From assembly GCA_013140705.1 (NCBI GenBank), contig JABFSH010000005.1:1-64000 (forward strand): a stretch of DNA of 64,000 nucleotides. Direction: 5' to 3'. The notes beneath the pieces are model-generated. The model saw nothing but the letters and a program-made list of their open reading frames with translations. It was not told the DNA's origin and did not search any database. Shown piece after piece: positions 53,352 to 62,165 of this stretch. Origin of the DNA: Methylococcaceae bacterium (GTDB taxonomy: Bacteria > Pseudomonadota > Gammaproteobacteria > Methylococcales > Methylomonadaceae). The number at the start of each line of letters is the position of its first letter. The stretch's first letter is position 1. A program made the translations under genes and the position numbers.

Positions 53352-53411
53352 TAGCGAATCGAAATGTTATTGACAAAGTCCATTATAGCCCACTATATTA
53401 TCGATTCGCTA
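53352..53411 (+). promoter_or_regulatory. Promoter flanked by an 11-bp inverted repeat
   Basis: TTGACA (53370-53375), an 18-bp spacer and TATATT (53394-53399) lie between TAGCGAATCGA (53352-53362) and its exact inverse TCGATTCGCTA (53401-53411). The geometry resembles an operator pair around a promoter that reads toward the gene at 53546. Confidence 0.65.
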
Positions 53412-53545
53412 CTAATGATTGGCGGCAATTTTAAAATGTAATTTCTTATTGAAATAACGGTTGAGCTGACATAAAGCGATTACATGCAATCCGATGACAA
53501 TCAGTCGAATCTCGGCCCTAAACTACAAAAATTGCGGGGAAACTC

Positions 53546-53908
53546 ATGAATCTTAAACAACTATCTGCGGCATTTTTACTTTCTTTATTTTCTTTGACGG
53601 CGGCCCATGCAGCAGGGCAGCCCGTGCATGAAGATCTGGCGCTTCTTTATGAACTTTCCCTGGACATGATTGCCTTAAGCAAGGAAAAGGATGTGGAAGG
53701 TTTCATGAAAATAGTCAATCCGGCATTACGCCTCACAGCCGAAAATCGAAATAACTCAATGGCCTTGCCACGCGTCAGCGCAAAGCTGAGAGCCGCCAAA
53801 CATGCCGTCAAGGCCGGTAGGTTTACCGAAGCTCTAGAGGCATTAGAGCAGGCCCAGGATGTCATGCAGAAGAAAAGAGTGTTGGCATGGGACGGCGGAG
53901 CGGAATAA
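53546..53908 (+). CDS. Small helical periplasmic protein of unknown function
   Basis: A 120-residue protein with a signal peptide (LSAAFLLSLFSLTAAHA) and a fully helical mature part rich in Lys, Ala, Glu and Met. Two helical hairpins could form a four-helix bundle (LALLYELSLDMIALSKEKDVEGFMKIV ... SAKLRAAKHAVKAGRFTEALEALEQAQDVMQ). No CxxCH, and the only His residues are few, so heme or metal binding is unproven. Its promoter is flanked by an inverted repeat. The sugar kinase gene follows after about 55 bp. Confidence 0.75.
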   Translation: MNLKQLSAAFLLSLFSLTAAHAAGQPVHEDLALLYELSLDMIALSKEKDVEGFMKIVNPALRLTAENRNNSMALPRVSAKLRAAKHAVKAGRFTEALEALEQAQDVMQKKRVLAWDGGAE

Positions 53909-53963
53909 ACTAAGGGTACCTAATAATGCATGCCGGTTGGCATGCCTCAAAACGACATGCGCA

Positions 53964-54848
53964 GTGCCTATCAAAATATTCGGCGAAGTTTTATTTGACC
54001 ACTTTCCCAATGGCGCCACTGTCCTGGGTGGTGCGCCCTTTAATGTCGCGTGGCATCTCCATGCGTTTGGGCAGTCCCCCTGTTTTATCAGTCGCATTGG
54101 TCTGGATGCCGAAGGTGAGTCTGTGATTAAAGCCATGCAGGCATGGGAGATGAATTATTCCGAATTGCAATTGGATAATCATTATCCAACAGGTGCTGTG
54201 CAAATAAGCTTTAAACAGGACGAACCGTGTTACCAAATTCTTACGGATCAAGCCTATGATTTTATCTCCGTTCCTGATGGTTCAAAGTTCGGTGCCGGGA
54301 GTTTGCTTTATCATGGCACTTTGGCATTACGAAATGAAGTGTCGAGGCAAGCACTGCAGAACATAAAATCTCAGCATCAAGGTAAAGTCTTTCTGGATGT
54401 CAATTTGCGTGAGCCCTGGTGGCGTAAAGACGAGATCTTGCAATGGCTTGGCGAAGCCGATTGGGTCAAACTTAATCGAGAGGAATTTCAGGCCTTGCAG
54501 CCTGATCTGAGTGATATGATTGTCGCAATGAAGTACTTTCGACAGACACACGATCTTGAAGGACTTATTGTCACCTGTGGCGAACAGGGTGCTTATGCGA
54601 TCAATATGACCGGTGAACAGGCGAAGGTGGTGCCGGACGCAACCGTAATGGTGATTGATTCGGTAGGAGCAGGCGATGCTTTTTCAGCCATTGCCATGTT
54701 AGGAATATATCTGGACTGGCCCTTGCCGTTAATAATGGAGCGAGCGCAACTATTTGCTTCTGCCATGGTCGGTCGGCAAGGCGCAACGGTCCAGGATAAG
54801 GCGTTTTATCAAACTTTTTTAGCATCGTGGCTTGTCGGAAGCGGTTGA
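53964..54848 (+). CDS. PfkB-family sugar kinase (fructokinase-like)
   Basis: A ribokinase-fold kinase of about 294 residues. The N-terminal motif IFGEVLFDHFPNGATVLGGAPFNVAWHLHAFG binds sugar, LIVTCGEQGAYA precedes the nucleotide site, and the C-terminal DSVGAGDAFSAIA carries the catalytic Asp. I start at GTG 53964, because family members begin right before IFGE and upstream extension to 53859 would overlap the preceding gene in another frame. Fructokinase is the most likely activity, feeding the neighbouring glucose-6-phosphate/Entner-Doudoroff route; another sugar is possible. Confidence 0.85.
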   Translation: MPIKIFGEVLFDHFPNGATVLGGAPFNVAWHLHAFGQSPCFISRIGLDAEGESVIKAMQAWEMNYSELQLDNHYPTGAVQISFKQDEPCYQILTDQAYDFISVPDGSKFGAGSLLYHGTLALRNEVSRQALQNIKSQHQGKVFLDVNLREPWWRKDEILQWLGEADWVKLNREEFQALQPDLSDMIVAMKYFRQTHDLEGLIVTCGEQGAYAINMTGEQAKVVPDATVMVIDSVGAGDAFSAIAMLGIYLDWPLPLIMERAQLFASAMVGRQGATVQDKAFYQTFLASWLVGSG

Positions 54849-54910
54849 TGTCAAAAGCTACCGGATTCAACAGTGCGCTGCGCAGGCTAAACTGTCAGCG
54901 GCACTGCATT

Positions 54911-54942
54911 TAAAAAAACGAACCCGACCATGCGGGTTTTAA
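54911..54942. terminator. Bidirectional terminator between the sugar kinase and leuB
   Basis: A 6-bp stem (AACCCG 54921-54926, CGGGTT 54933-54938) is followed by TTTT on the plus strand. On the minus strand it is followed by a long T-run (the aaaaaaa at 54912-54918), so it can stop both convergent genes. Confidence 0.75.
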
Positions 54943-54959
54943 TAGTGTTATCGATTACA

Positions 54960-56066
54960 TCAGACTCTTGGCATCTGTCTCAGTTTTTCGACAACCTTGT
55001 TACCAAACTGTTCTGTGCTGATCATGGTTACGCCGCTGCCCGGCTTGGATAGATCGGCAGTCGAGTAACCGTCAGCAAATACACCCTGCATGGCGGCCCA
55101 AACATTTTTGGCTTCTTCGGCCATATCGAAACTGTTCTCCAGCATCATTGCAACTGAACCTATCATGGAATAAGGGTTGGCGATATTTTTTCCGGCAATA
55201 TCCGGTGCAGAGCCATGAGAGGGTTCGTAGTAGGCTTTTTCATCGCCCAGACAAGCCGAGGGCATCAGTCCGAGTGAACCAAGAATACCACCGCCCTGGT
55301 CACTGAGGATGTCGCCAAACATGTTTTCCATGACCATGACATCGAACTGGGTTGGCTTCAGGCAGAGATTGGTCGCAGCCGAGTCAACCAGTTGATGCAT
55401 GACTTCGACATCCGGATATTCCCTGGCTACTTCATCCAGTATTTCGTTCCATAGTACACTTGATTTAAGTACATTGCTTTTATGGATATTGTGTAGCAGC
55501 TTCTTGCGTTTAAGGGCCAGTTTGAAGGCCTGGTGTAAAATCCGGCTGATCTGCAGCTCATCATACTCAAGTGTTTCCTTGACATAACGCAGACCTTGAT
55601 CATTAATGCCGGTTTCCTTGTTGCCGAAATACAGACCACCGACCAATTCTCTAACCATAATGATATCAATGCCTTCGCCGATGATTTCCGGTTTCAACGG
55701 TGAGAAATGCGCCAATGCCTTAGGCAGGGATACAGGGCGAAAATTTGCATAAGTATTGTAGCGGCGCCGCATTGGCAACAGCGCGCCACGCTCGGGTTGC
55801 TTGTCGATAGGGATTTTTTTTGATTCCTCATGGCTCAAACCGATGGGGCCTTTAAGAATGGCATCCGCCTGATCGCAAATATCGATTGTCGCCTGTGGGA
55901 ATGCATCGCCATATTCAAAATAGGCGCAAGCTCCAAAAGCTGCGGGTAGCAAGTCAAATGTAACGGGATTGCGCTCCTCAATGAGCTTGAGGACTTTTAC
56001 GGCTTCTCGCATAATTTCTGGTCCGATACCGTCACCGGCTAACACTGCAATTTTATAATTCTTCAT
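54960..56066 (-). CDS. leuB: 3-isopropylmalate dehydrogenase
   Basis: A beta-decarboxylating dehydrogenase of 368 residues for leucine synthesis. The N-terminal KIAVLAGDGIGPEIM, the substrate motif RPVSLPKALAHFSPL, the active site REL(V)GGLYFG, the metal/substrate block VMVMENMFGDILSDQGGGILGSLGLMPSA and the NAD site HGSAPDIAGKNIANP all fit LeuB. leuC and leuD are not adjacent. Isocitrate dehydrogenase is unlikely given the RELVGG motif and the length. Confidence 0.93.
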   Translation of the reverse strand: MKNYKIAVLAGDGIGPEIMREAVKVLKLIEERNPVTFDLLPAAFGACAYFEYGDAFPQATIDICDQADAILKGPIGLSHEESKKIPIDKQPERGALLPMRRRYNTYANFRPVSLPKALAHFSPLKPEIIGEGIDIIMVRELVGGLYFGNKETGINDQGLRYVKETLEYDELQISRILHQAFKLALKRKKLLHNIHKSNVLKSSVLWNEILDEVAREYPDVEVMHQLVDSAATNLCLKPTQFDVMVMENMFGDILSDQGGGILGSLGLMPSACLGDEKAYYEPSHGSAPDIAGKNIANPYSMIGSVAMMLENSFDMAEEAKNVWAAMQGVFADGYSTADLSKPGSGVTMISTEQFGNKVVEKLRQMPRV

Positions 56067-56343
56067 TATCTACCTATGATTTTTATACTGTCTGCGGAAT
56101 TGGGATTGTAAAACCTGTCATTGTACTTTAAGGGAGCTTTTTGATAAAAATTAGTGAACAAAAGGGCTGTAGTATTTAGCATTATTCAAGCTGGCTGATG
56201 GTCTCTACAAAAGATGCAGGATTTTTGCAACAAGATTAAGTTAACGCAGTCTTAATGTGGTTCGATCATAATGGCTGAATTCAGGAATCGTTCATAAGTA
56301 ATGTTTTAACATCTGAACAACTTAATAAAGAAGGGTAAGAGCA

Positions 56344-56739
56344 ATGAAAAAATTAACAACGAGTATTATATTCATCAGCAGTACGCTGCTTACAGGATGC
56401 TACAGTCAAGGTGGCTGGACGCCCACTGTTGATCCATACAATGATCGCAATGCCTATCGAATTAACCAGGATATTGCAGAATGTAAAGAATTGGCCAGTC
56501 ATGCATCGGGTGGTACCGCAAAAGAGACCGCTATTGGTGCTGGCGTAGGGGCGTTGGTTGGTGCTGCGGGAGGCGCCGTCGTTGGTGCAATAGCCGGGAG
56601 TCCGGGAACTGGCGCTGCTATCGGTGCCGCTGCAGGTGGTTTAGGCGGTGGCGCCAAGCAAGGCTTTGGTGCGGAAGAACAGTATAAAAGATCGTATTCT
56701 AACTGTATGAGGGGACGTGGCCATCAAACGTTGAATTAA
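56344..56739 (+). CDS. Glycine-zipper lipoprotein
   Basis: A 131-residue lipoprotein with lipobox LLTGC (C19). A central stretch of Gly and Ala repeats (AIGAGVGALVGAAGGAVVGAI, then AAIGAAAGGLGGG) is a glycine-zipper membrane-insertion motif as in the outer-membrane Rick_17kDa_Anti and YMGG-type proteins. Two cysteines occur in the mature part (AECKELA and SNCMRGRG). An outer-membrane location is likely; the function is unknown. Confidence 0.88.
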   Translation: MKKLTTSIIFISSTLLTGCYSQGGWTPTVDPYNDRNAYRINQDIAECKELASHASGGTAKETAIGAGVGALVGAAGGAVVGAIAGSPGTGAAIGAAAGGLGGGAKQGFGAEEQYKRSYSNCMRGRGHQTLN

Positions 56740-56784
56740 TCCGCTCAATCTGGTTAAAAACTGCCAAGGATGGCAACGTTTCAA

Positions 56785-56826
56785 GCCTAACCGTATACCG
56801 GAAAGTTTACCGGTATACGGTTAGGC
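56785..56826. terminator. Perfect 17-bp inverted repeat, terminator-like
   Basis: The arm gcctaaccgtataccgg (56785-56801) is the exact inverse of 56810-56826, with an 8-nt loop. It lies between the convergent lipoprotein and PilZ-like genes. Only a weak T-rich tail follows, so it may be a terminator or a REP-like element. Confidence 0.7.
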
Positions 56827-56865
56827 AATTTATATCAATTGCTGCATAGCCTGCCGAAGATAAAT

Positions 56866-57303
56866 TCACGCACACAGTTGAGCCTGATTGACTATTTGAG
56901 GAAGGGGCATCTTCAGCGTGGACACGTTATTCAAATTTGATTCAATAAACGTGATTAAATCCTTGTAGCCATCACCTTCAAAATCTTCATAACGAATACC
57001 CAGTTCGCATTTGTCACTGGCAACACGTCTTGAAAATGCAACATGACAACGCGTTTTTATTTGTTTGTTTCGTTCAGGAAAGGGTAATTCCAGCAAAACA
57101 TCAAGCTCCACTGGCCGACCGTTGTGAACAAAGCAGCCACCGGGTGTTAAGGAATTACGTTGGAGAGTACTACACTGAAATGAAAAACCGTATTGAGAAG
57201 CGTCCATTGCAACCACCTTAAGACGGATCCCTTCTTCACTGGTTATTACAGCGGATAATTGTGTTGAAATACGAGGATATATCTTCTTTTTCATAGTCAT
57301 CAT
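56866..57303 (-). CDS. PilZ-like domain protein
   Basis: A 145-residue protein with the layout of a single PilZ domain. DASQYGFSFQC matches the D/NxSxxG c-di-GMP motif, and LDVLLELPFPERNKQIKTRCHVAFSRR ... CELGIRYEDF follows as the barrel. The first c-di-GMP motif (RxxxR) is degenerate: YPRISTQ has only the first Arg. It may be a non-binding PilZ or bind a different ligand. The start may be 57303 or the third Met codon at 57294. Confidence 0.75.
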   Translation of the reverse strand: MMTMKKKIYPRISTQLSAVITSEEGIRLKVVAMDASQYGFSFQCSTLQRNSLTPGGCFVHNGRPVELDVLLELPFPERNKQIKTRCHVAFSRRVASDKCELGIRYEDFEGDGYKDLITFIESNLNNVSTLKMPLPQIVNQAQLCA

Positions 57304-57474
57304 CTTTTGGTTAGGGGGTATCGGTAAGCGTAGTTCAAAAAAAAATATTTACTAGTTTAAATATAGTCTTAAAGTGATAAAATGATGTGACTTATGAGGT
57401 GGTGGTTGCCTTTTCTGTTCAAATCGGATGGTGGTGGCCATTAAAGAAAATGACTATTATCTTATAACAGGTTG
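57304..57474. other. AT-rich spacer upstream of the PilZ-like gene
   Basis: No gene seen. It precedes the structured repeat at 57475-57570. Confidence 0.4.
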
Positions 57475-57570
57475 TTTCCTAACCGGCCTTCAAAACACGG
57501 CGTGAATACATCCGTGTAGCCTTGACGACAGCATCCATGCTGTCGACAGTTTTGAAAACCGGTCAGGAAA
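57475..57570. repeat. Structured palindromic repeat able to form a three-way junction
   Basis: The outer arms 57475-57496 and 57549-57570 pair with 19 of 22 matches. Two perfect inner hairpins lie between them: ACACGG/CCGTGT (57495-57500 and 57512-57517) and CGACAGCAT/ATGCTGTCG (57526-57534 and 57537-57545). It is probably a dispersed REP-like element, or a structured RNA. Confidence 0.75.
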
Positions 57571-57613
57571 TAACACTCAAATTAAAGTAGCCTGCAATTT
57601 GTTTATAGCCATT

Positions 57614-58945
57614 TTAAAGAAATAATTCAATCGTCTCAGTGCCCTGTCCTGAAGTATCCGGATCTAAATCAGGCCATACGCCGGACTCCCTAGCCAGTTG
57701 AGTAAAATTTTCGGATCGGTTGGTGACTTGCGATACTAAAAAGAGTAGTTCAAGTTCCAGAGGCGGCATAGCTTTCATCAGCGGTTTTACCAAGGCTCGA
57801 TTGACGCCATTGCAACCATAATCGCCCAGCGCCAGGGCTCTTGAGAATCCATAAAACTGCTGCATGCGGCTTTCACAAAGCTGGCTGTAACGCCCCCGAT
57901 TTCGACGATGTTTTAAGGATTCCTTGATGGCCAATGTGCTGATATTGGCGTTGTAAAAGGCATTCTGAACGCCATGGGAAAAGATCGGATCGACAAAGGC
58001 GGCTGCATCACCGATACAATAATAATTTTCGCTACAAATTCGAGTCGAGTAGTACGAATAGTCGGGCCGATAGTGCAGCGAACCTTCAATGTATTCACCG
58101 GGCGCCAGTAATTGGTTCAAGTAGGGAGCAGCCAAGCAGGTTTCCTTAAAAAAGGCCTCACGCTGTGCTTTATTCATTCCTTTGGTCCGATCCGTATGCA
58201 CAACCAAGCCAACACTGGTCTTTTCTCTCAATACAATGTGCCAAATCCAGCCATCCGCATAAGACATGACAAAAGTGACCGGTGGAATGACTTTCAGGTA
58301 ATCCGTCGTATGACTCTGGCGATCCACACCCAAATATTGGGTGTTGTTAAAATAACCCCAGATCGATAAAAAATTGAGGTTGGAACTGACCGTTTGCCGG
58401 GTACCCAGTTGACCAGCCAAAAATGAACTGTGGCCACTGGCATCAATGACATACTCACAATGAATGCTCCCTTCTGCATTCGCCTCGCCGCGTTTATCGG
58501 TGAAACTAACCCTCAGTTGCAAAGGGTCAGAAAAATCGACGTTTTTGACGACGACCTGATTAAAAACGGTAGCCCCGCAGCTTTGTGCGTGCTCCAATAA
58601 AAGATCATCAAAAATATCCCGCTCAACATGTAAACCGGGGCGGGAATGACCGAATTTAGAAAAATCAACTTGTCGAATTTGGCCGTTCCACGCAAAAATT
58701 CCGCCTGATTTAACAACAAATCCCTCTTGCTGAATTTTTTCTGAAACCCCCAATAAATCGCTGAACTTCCAAAAATTGGGAATGAGGCTTTCACCAACCT
58801 GGTTTCTGGGAAATACGGATTTTTCCAGGACTACTGCATCGATGCCACTTTGAGCCAGATAAGTGGCTGCACTGCTCCCGGCTGGTCCGCCGCCGATGAT
58901 CAGGACAGTGCAGTAGCTAGGAATGGTATTTTCAGTCAATCGCAT
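57614..58945 (-). CDS. FAD-dependent oxidoreductase, halogenase-like
   Basis: A 443-residue flavoprotein of the flavin-dependent halogenase family. GGGPAGSS (residues 18-25) binds FAD and GES (51-53) follows. K79 lies in FVVKSGGIFAW, the place of the catalytic Lys of phenol/pyrrole halogenases. The second halogenase signature is altered: WIWHIV (233-238) instead of WxWxIP. Relatives occur in aryl-polyene and xanthomonadin clusters. It might halogenate, hydroxylate or simply oxidise a tethered aryl or polyene substrate; halogenation is not proven. It is followed in the cluster by a second flavoprotein. Confidence 0.85.
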   Translation of the reverse strand: MRLTENTIPSYCTVLIIGGGPAGSSAATYLAQSGIDAVVLEKSVFPRNQVGESLIPNFWKFSDLLGVSEKIQQEGFVVKSGGIFAWNGQIRQVDFSKFGHSRPGLHVERDIFDDLLLEHAQSCGATVFNQVVVKNVDFSDPLQLRVSFTDKRGEANAEGSIHCEYVIDASGHSSFLAGQLGTRQTVSSNLNFLSIWGYFNNTQYLGVDRQSHTTDYLKVIPPVTFVMSYADGWIWHIVLREKTSVGLVVHTDRTKGMNKAQREAFFKETCLAAPYLNQLLAPGEYIEGSLHYRPDYSYYSTRICSENYYCIGDAAAFVDPIFSHGVQNAFYNANISTLAIKESLKHRRNRGRYSQLCESRMQQFYGFSRALALGDYGCNGVNRALVKPLMKAMPPLELELLFLVSQVTNRSENFTQLARESGVWPDLDPDTSGQGTETIELFL

Positions 58946-59006
58946 GAGAAACCATGAAAGCGGTGAATGACATCATGCCAAGCCTGACATCAAGAGGGTT
59001 GCATCA

Positions 59007-60209
59007 TTAATTCGTTTTGTTGGCGACTCGGTTTCTACCTAGCAGCAAACCTTTTTGGAACTCGTTATTTTCCAGCCACAAATCGCCCGCCAAAATGGCA
59101 GTGATCTCATTTTTAATCCGTTCTTGCCGATCAGATTCGAAAAACAGGTTGTGAACGATATTCGAACAGTAAAAACGCTCAATCATCAGATACATGGTTT
59201 GAAAACCAGTTTGATACACTTGATCGCCAGGCGCATGTAATTCAGGATCTGCTTCTCTGCCTTCGACAAATCCATGATGTACCTGGTCAGCGATGAATTC
59301 AGCCGTTTTGGCGGCAAAGAAAAAGCCGGAGGAAAAAACTGGATCCAGGAAGCCAGCCGCATCCCCGCAGCAGGCAAAACGTTGGCCGTAACGGCGGTCG
59401 TTAAAATAACTAAAATCGGCTTCCATACGAAGATCCGCCCATAAGTCGGCACCTTTCAACAATTCTGTCATGCGCGGTGATGCATTGATGTAATGGTCAA
59501 ACAAGGCATTGCGTTTTAAATCGTCAGGAAATTTTTTTTGTACGACCAAACCGACGCTGAGCCGATGATTGATCAGCGGAATACACCAAATCCAGCCAAT
59601 ATCAGTGAGCAGAATTTCAATATTGCCGGTGGCGAACAGTTGTTCCGTAGCCGGTGAAGACGCCAGATGATAATGCTTGTAGAGTGCAAACTTGCCCAGG
59701 TTTTCCAGTTTGTTAATGCTTTTATGTTTTTTACCCATCAAGGCACTGCGGCCCGTAGCATCAATAAAGTAACGGCTTCTATAGGTGGCTTGATCCGTAG
59801 TGACGGTGACGTCCTCTGCGGAACAGTTAACCGTGGTAACTTTTTCCTGTTGATGGGCCGTAACGCCCTTTTCAATGGCGTTATTAAACAGTTTTTCATC
59901 AAACACCGAGCGTTCGACCTGATAGGTACGGTATTTGCCCTGAAATGGGAAAAAAGTGCGCTTGCCGGATTTTTCATCAATAAAATCAGCGCCTCCTTTA
60001 GCCAGATTGCCTTCGCCCCATTCGATGCCCAAACGTTGCATGACGGGCGCGGCTCTGGGCAACATGGATTCCCCGATATGAAAGCGGGGATGCTGGTCGC
60101 GTTCAATCAGTAAAACCTGATAGCCGTATTGCGCCAGTAAGGTAGCAGCTGTTGTGCCAGCAGGTCCGGCACCGGCAATGATTACATCATAATCAATTTG
60201 TTCTGACAT
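59007..60209 (-). CDS. FAD-dependent oxidoreductase, halogenase-like, second copy
   Basis: A 400-residue protein starting at ATG 60209 (the frame continues 79 codons upstream inside the ketosynthase gene, but MSEQIDYDVIIAGAGPAG is the natural start). GAGPAG (13-18), HIGES (44-48) and a Lys in AKGGADF (K71) are present. WIWCIP (206-211) matches the full WxWxIP halogenase signature. It diverges strongly from the other flavoprotein, so the two are not a recent duplication. It overlaps the neighbouring chain-length-factor-like gene within a few bases and is thus coupled with it. Confidence 0.88.
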   Translation of the reverse strand: MSEQIDYDVIIAGAGPAGTTAATLLAQYGYQVLLIERDQHPRFHIGESMLPRAAPVMQRLGIEWGEGNLAKGGADFIDEKSGKRTFFPFQGKYRTYQVERSVFDEKLFNNAIEKGVTAHQQEKVTTVNCSAEDVTVTTDQATYRSRYFIDATGRSALMGKKHKSINKLENLGKFALYKHYHLASSPATEQLFATGNIEILLTDIGWIWCIPLINHRLSVGLVVQKKFPDDLKRNALFDHYINASPRMTELLKGADLWADLRMEADFSYFNDRRYGQRFACCGDAAGFLDPVFSSGFFFAAKTAEFIADQVHHGFVEGREADPELHAPGDQVYQTGFQTMYLMIERFYCSNIVHNLFFESDRQERIKNEITAILAGDLWLENNEFQKGLLLGRNRVANKTN

Positions 60210-60210
60210 A

Positions 60211-60960
60211 TTAAGGGGTCTCACAGTAAGTAAACCAAATCGCTCCTTTGGTATTAAGAGGGACGCGTACTTTACCTTTAGATTGGCTAATCGCGGCAAG
60301 CAAGGGAATGGAAGCTGCCGCCGGTGCTGAATTGACCAGTTCAGGCCATTGCTTGTGGTAATCAGCGGCCAGGTTTTCGGTTTCCGGCATTGAGATCGAG
60401 GCCAGCGAATCAGATTTTTCTGTGCTGAGCACGAAGGCGCTGGCAAATGCGATTTGTCCGATCGGTGGCGCTAAATAGGGTGGCCATTCTTCATCGTAAC
60501 ACACCAGCAACACGTTGGTCGCGTTCAGTTGTAATTGTGTCCACGCTTCCAGCAATCCCATGGCAAAGGTGTCGTCAACGGCTGCGATCGCTGTCACCGC
60601 CGCCTGACATTGTTGCAATATTCCCCAGTAGCCTGCAGTCGTATTATGCACAGAATTATGAAACTGTGTCGGTGACAGCAATTCATCTTTGGGCAACAAC
60701 CGGCATAAGGCATCGGTAACCTGAATTTCACCACCCAATGACGCAAAGACTGAAGGTAATGTTTTTACGTCCATCTGAGCCTGCCGGCAAGCGCCATCTG
60801 CAGCGGTAATCGCGATACGTGTCGTTAAACTGGTGCGGCGTCGCAAGGTTGCAGGAATCAGGGTTTTATCGACATCCATGCCTTGTAAGGCATAATCATC
60901 CAGTATTGATGGGTTCGGGCAACAGATTGCCGAACCTTTGATATAAATGGGCTTATTCAT
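60211..60960 (-). CDS. Beta-ketoacyl synthase-like chain length factor
   Basis: The 249-residue protein matches the short ketosynthase-like N-terminal family (Ketoacyl-synt_2) found in aryl-polyene clusters. It has SPTQFHNSVHNTTAGYWGI and the middle QAAVTAIAAVDDTFAMGLLEAW, but no active-site Cys-His-His triad. It would pair with the ketosynthase at 60957 as a heterodimer that controls chain length. Its start overlaps the ketosynthase stop by 4 bp. Confidence 0.88.
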   Translation of the reverse strand: MNKPIYIKGSAICCPNPSILDDYALQGMDVDKTLIPATLRRRTSLTTRIAITAADGACRQAQMDVKTLPSVFASLGGEIQVTDALCRLLPKDELLSPTQFHNSVHNTTAGYWGILQQCQAAVTAIAAVDDTFAMGLLEAWTQLQLNATNVLLVCYDEEWPPYLAPPIGQIAFASAFVLSTEKSDSLASISMPETENLAADYHKQWPELVNSAPAAASIPLLAAISQSKGKVRVPLNTKGAIWFTYCETP

Positions 60961-62165
60961 GGGGCTGAAACAATGACGCTGGCATTATTGCCACCAAAAC
61001 CAAAGGAGTTACTCATGGCGGTGCTTAACGATTGGTGCAGAAGCGGTTGTTTTAAAACGTGGCATTGACAATTGTCTTCGGTGTGTCGTAAACCGGCGGT
61101 GCCGGGAAGAAATTGATGTTTGATGGCCAGCAAGGCAATAATGGTTTCAATGGCGCCAGCCGCTCCCAGTGTATGGCCGGTAATACCCTTGGTGCCGCTG
61201 CAGGGTACTTGATCACCCAGGACACGATAAGCGGCCAGGCTTTCAATGTGATCGTTAATTTTTGTCGCGGTTGCGTGCAGGTTTAGATAATCAATGGAGC
61301 TTGCCTCAAGTCCGGCCAGTTTTAAGGCATTGGTCATTGCCAAGGCAGCACCTAAACCCGCGGGGTGGGGTGTGCTCATGTGGTGAGCATCGGAGGATTC
61401 ACCCACCGAAAGCAACTGAGGACACGATTTCGTCTGTTCGGTATTTTTTTCCAACAGCAGTAAACCCGCTGCTTCCCCGATATTAATTCCGGCACGATCT
61501 TTATCCATGGGCTGGCAGCGCTGCTCTGAAATCAATTCCAGGCTTTTAAAGCCGCGCAAGGTCAAGCGGCATAAAGTGTCGGCACCCCCAACCAATACGG
61601 CATCACAAACGCCGCTGGCGATCAGGCGCTGTCCTGTGGCAAGGGCTTTAGCACTGGATGAACAGGCCGTTGATATCGCATAACAGGGGCCGTTTAAACC
61701 AAGTTCCAGTTGCAAAAAGCGTGGCGTCGCCTGATAAGCATGTCGCGTAATAAAATGAAAATCATCCGGCATTTTATGCTGTTCCAGGAGCACTGCATAA
61801 GCTGATTCGGTTTCGTAGAGACCTGAAGTGCTGGTGCCTATGACGACGCCAATGCGCTCTTTGCCATAGCGCAATTTTGCCGATTCAACTGCAGCGCGGA
61901 CGCCATCTTCGACGACGTTTAAAGCCGCTAAAGCTACCCGGGCATTACGGCTTTGATAGAGTTCCAATGCCGGATCAATTTTTGGCAAAGGAACTTTGAT
62001 TTCGCCGACATAGGTTGAAAAAGGAAGTTCGAATAATATCAGTGGCGCCAGTGCGGATTTATTGTGTTGTAATGCCTGTAACAAAGCCGCAGTCCCGAGA
62101 CCGCAGTCACTGGCGGCTGCATACGCAGAAATCGCAACGGACTCGATGCTGTTATGCCTTTTCAT
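60957..62165 (-). CDS. 3-oxoacyl-ACP synthase of an aryl-polyene-type cluster
   Basis: A 402-residue condensing enzyme with the triad C168 (ISTACSSSAKAL), H297 (LNLHATATKIND) and H331 (GTKGITGHTLGAAGAIE), and the C-terminal NSFGFGGNNASVIV. It elongates an acyl chain on an acyl carrier protein with malonyl-ACP. Gene order (exporter, ketosynthase, chain-length factor, flavoproteins) points to polyene synthesis. Its start overlaps the end of the exporter gene by 14 bp. Confidence 0.93.
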   Translation of the reverse strand: MKRHNSIESVAISAYAAASDCGLGTAALLQALQHNKSALAPLILFELPFSTYVGEIKVPLPKIDPALELYQSRNARVALAALNVVEDGVRAAVESAKLRYGKERIGVVIGTSTSGLYETESAYAVLLEQHKMPDDFHFITRHAYQATPRFLQLELGLNGPCYAISTACSSSAKALATGQRLIASGVCDAVLVGGADTLCRLTLRGFKSLELISEQRCQPMDKDRAGINIGEAAGLLLLEKNTEQTKSCPQLLSVGESSDAHHMSTPHPAGLGAALAMTNALKLAGLEASSIDYLNLHATATKINDHIESLAAYRVLGDQVPCSGTKGITGHTLGAAGAIETIIALLAIKHQFLPGTAGLRHTEDNCQCHVLKQPLLHQSLSTAMSNSFGFGGNNASVIVSAP

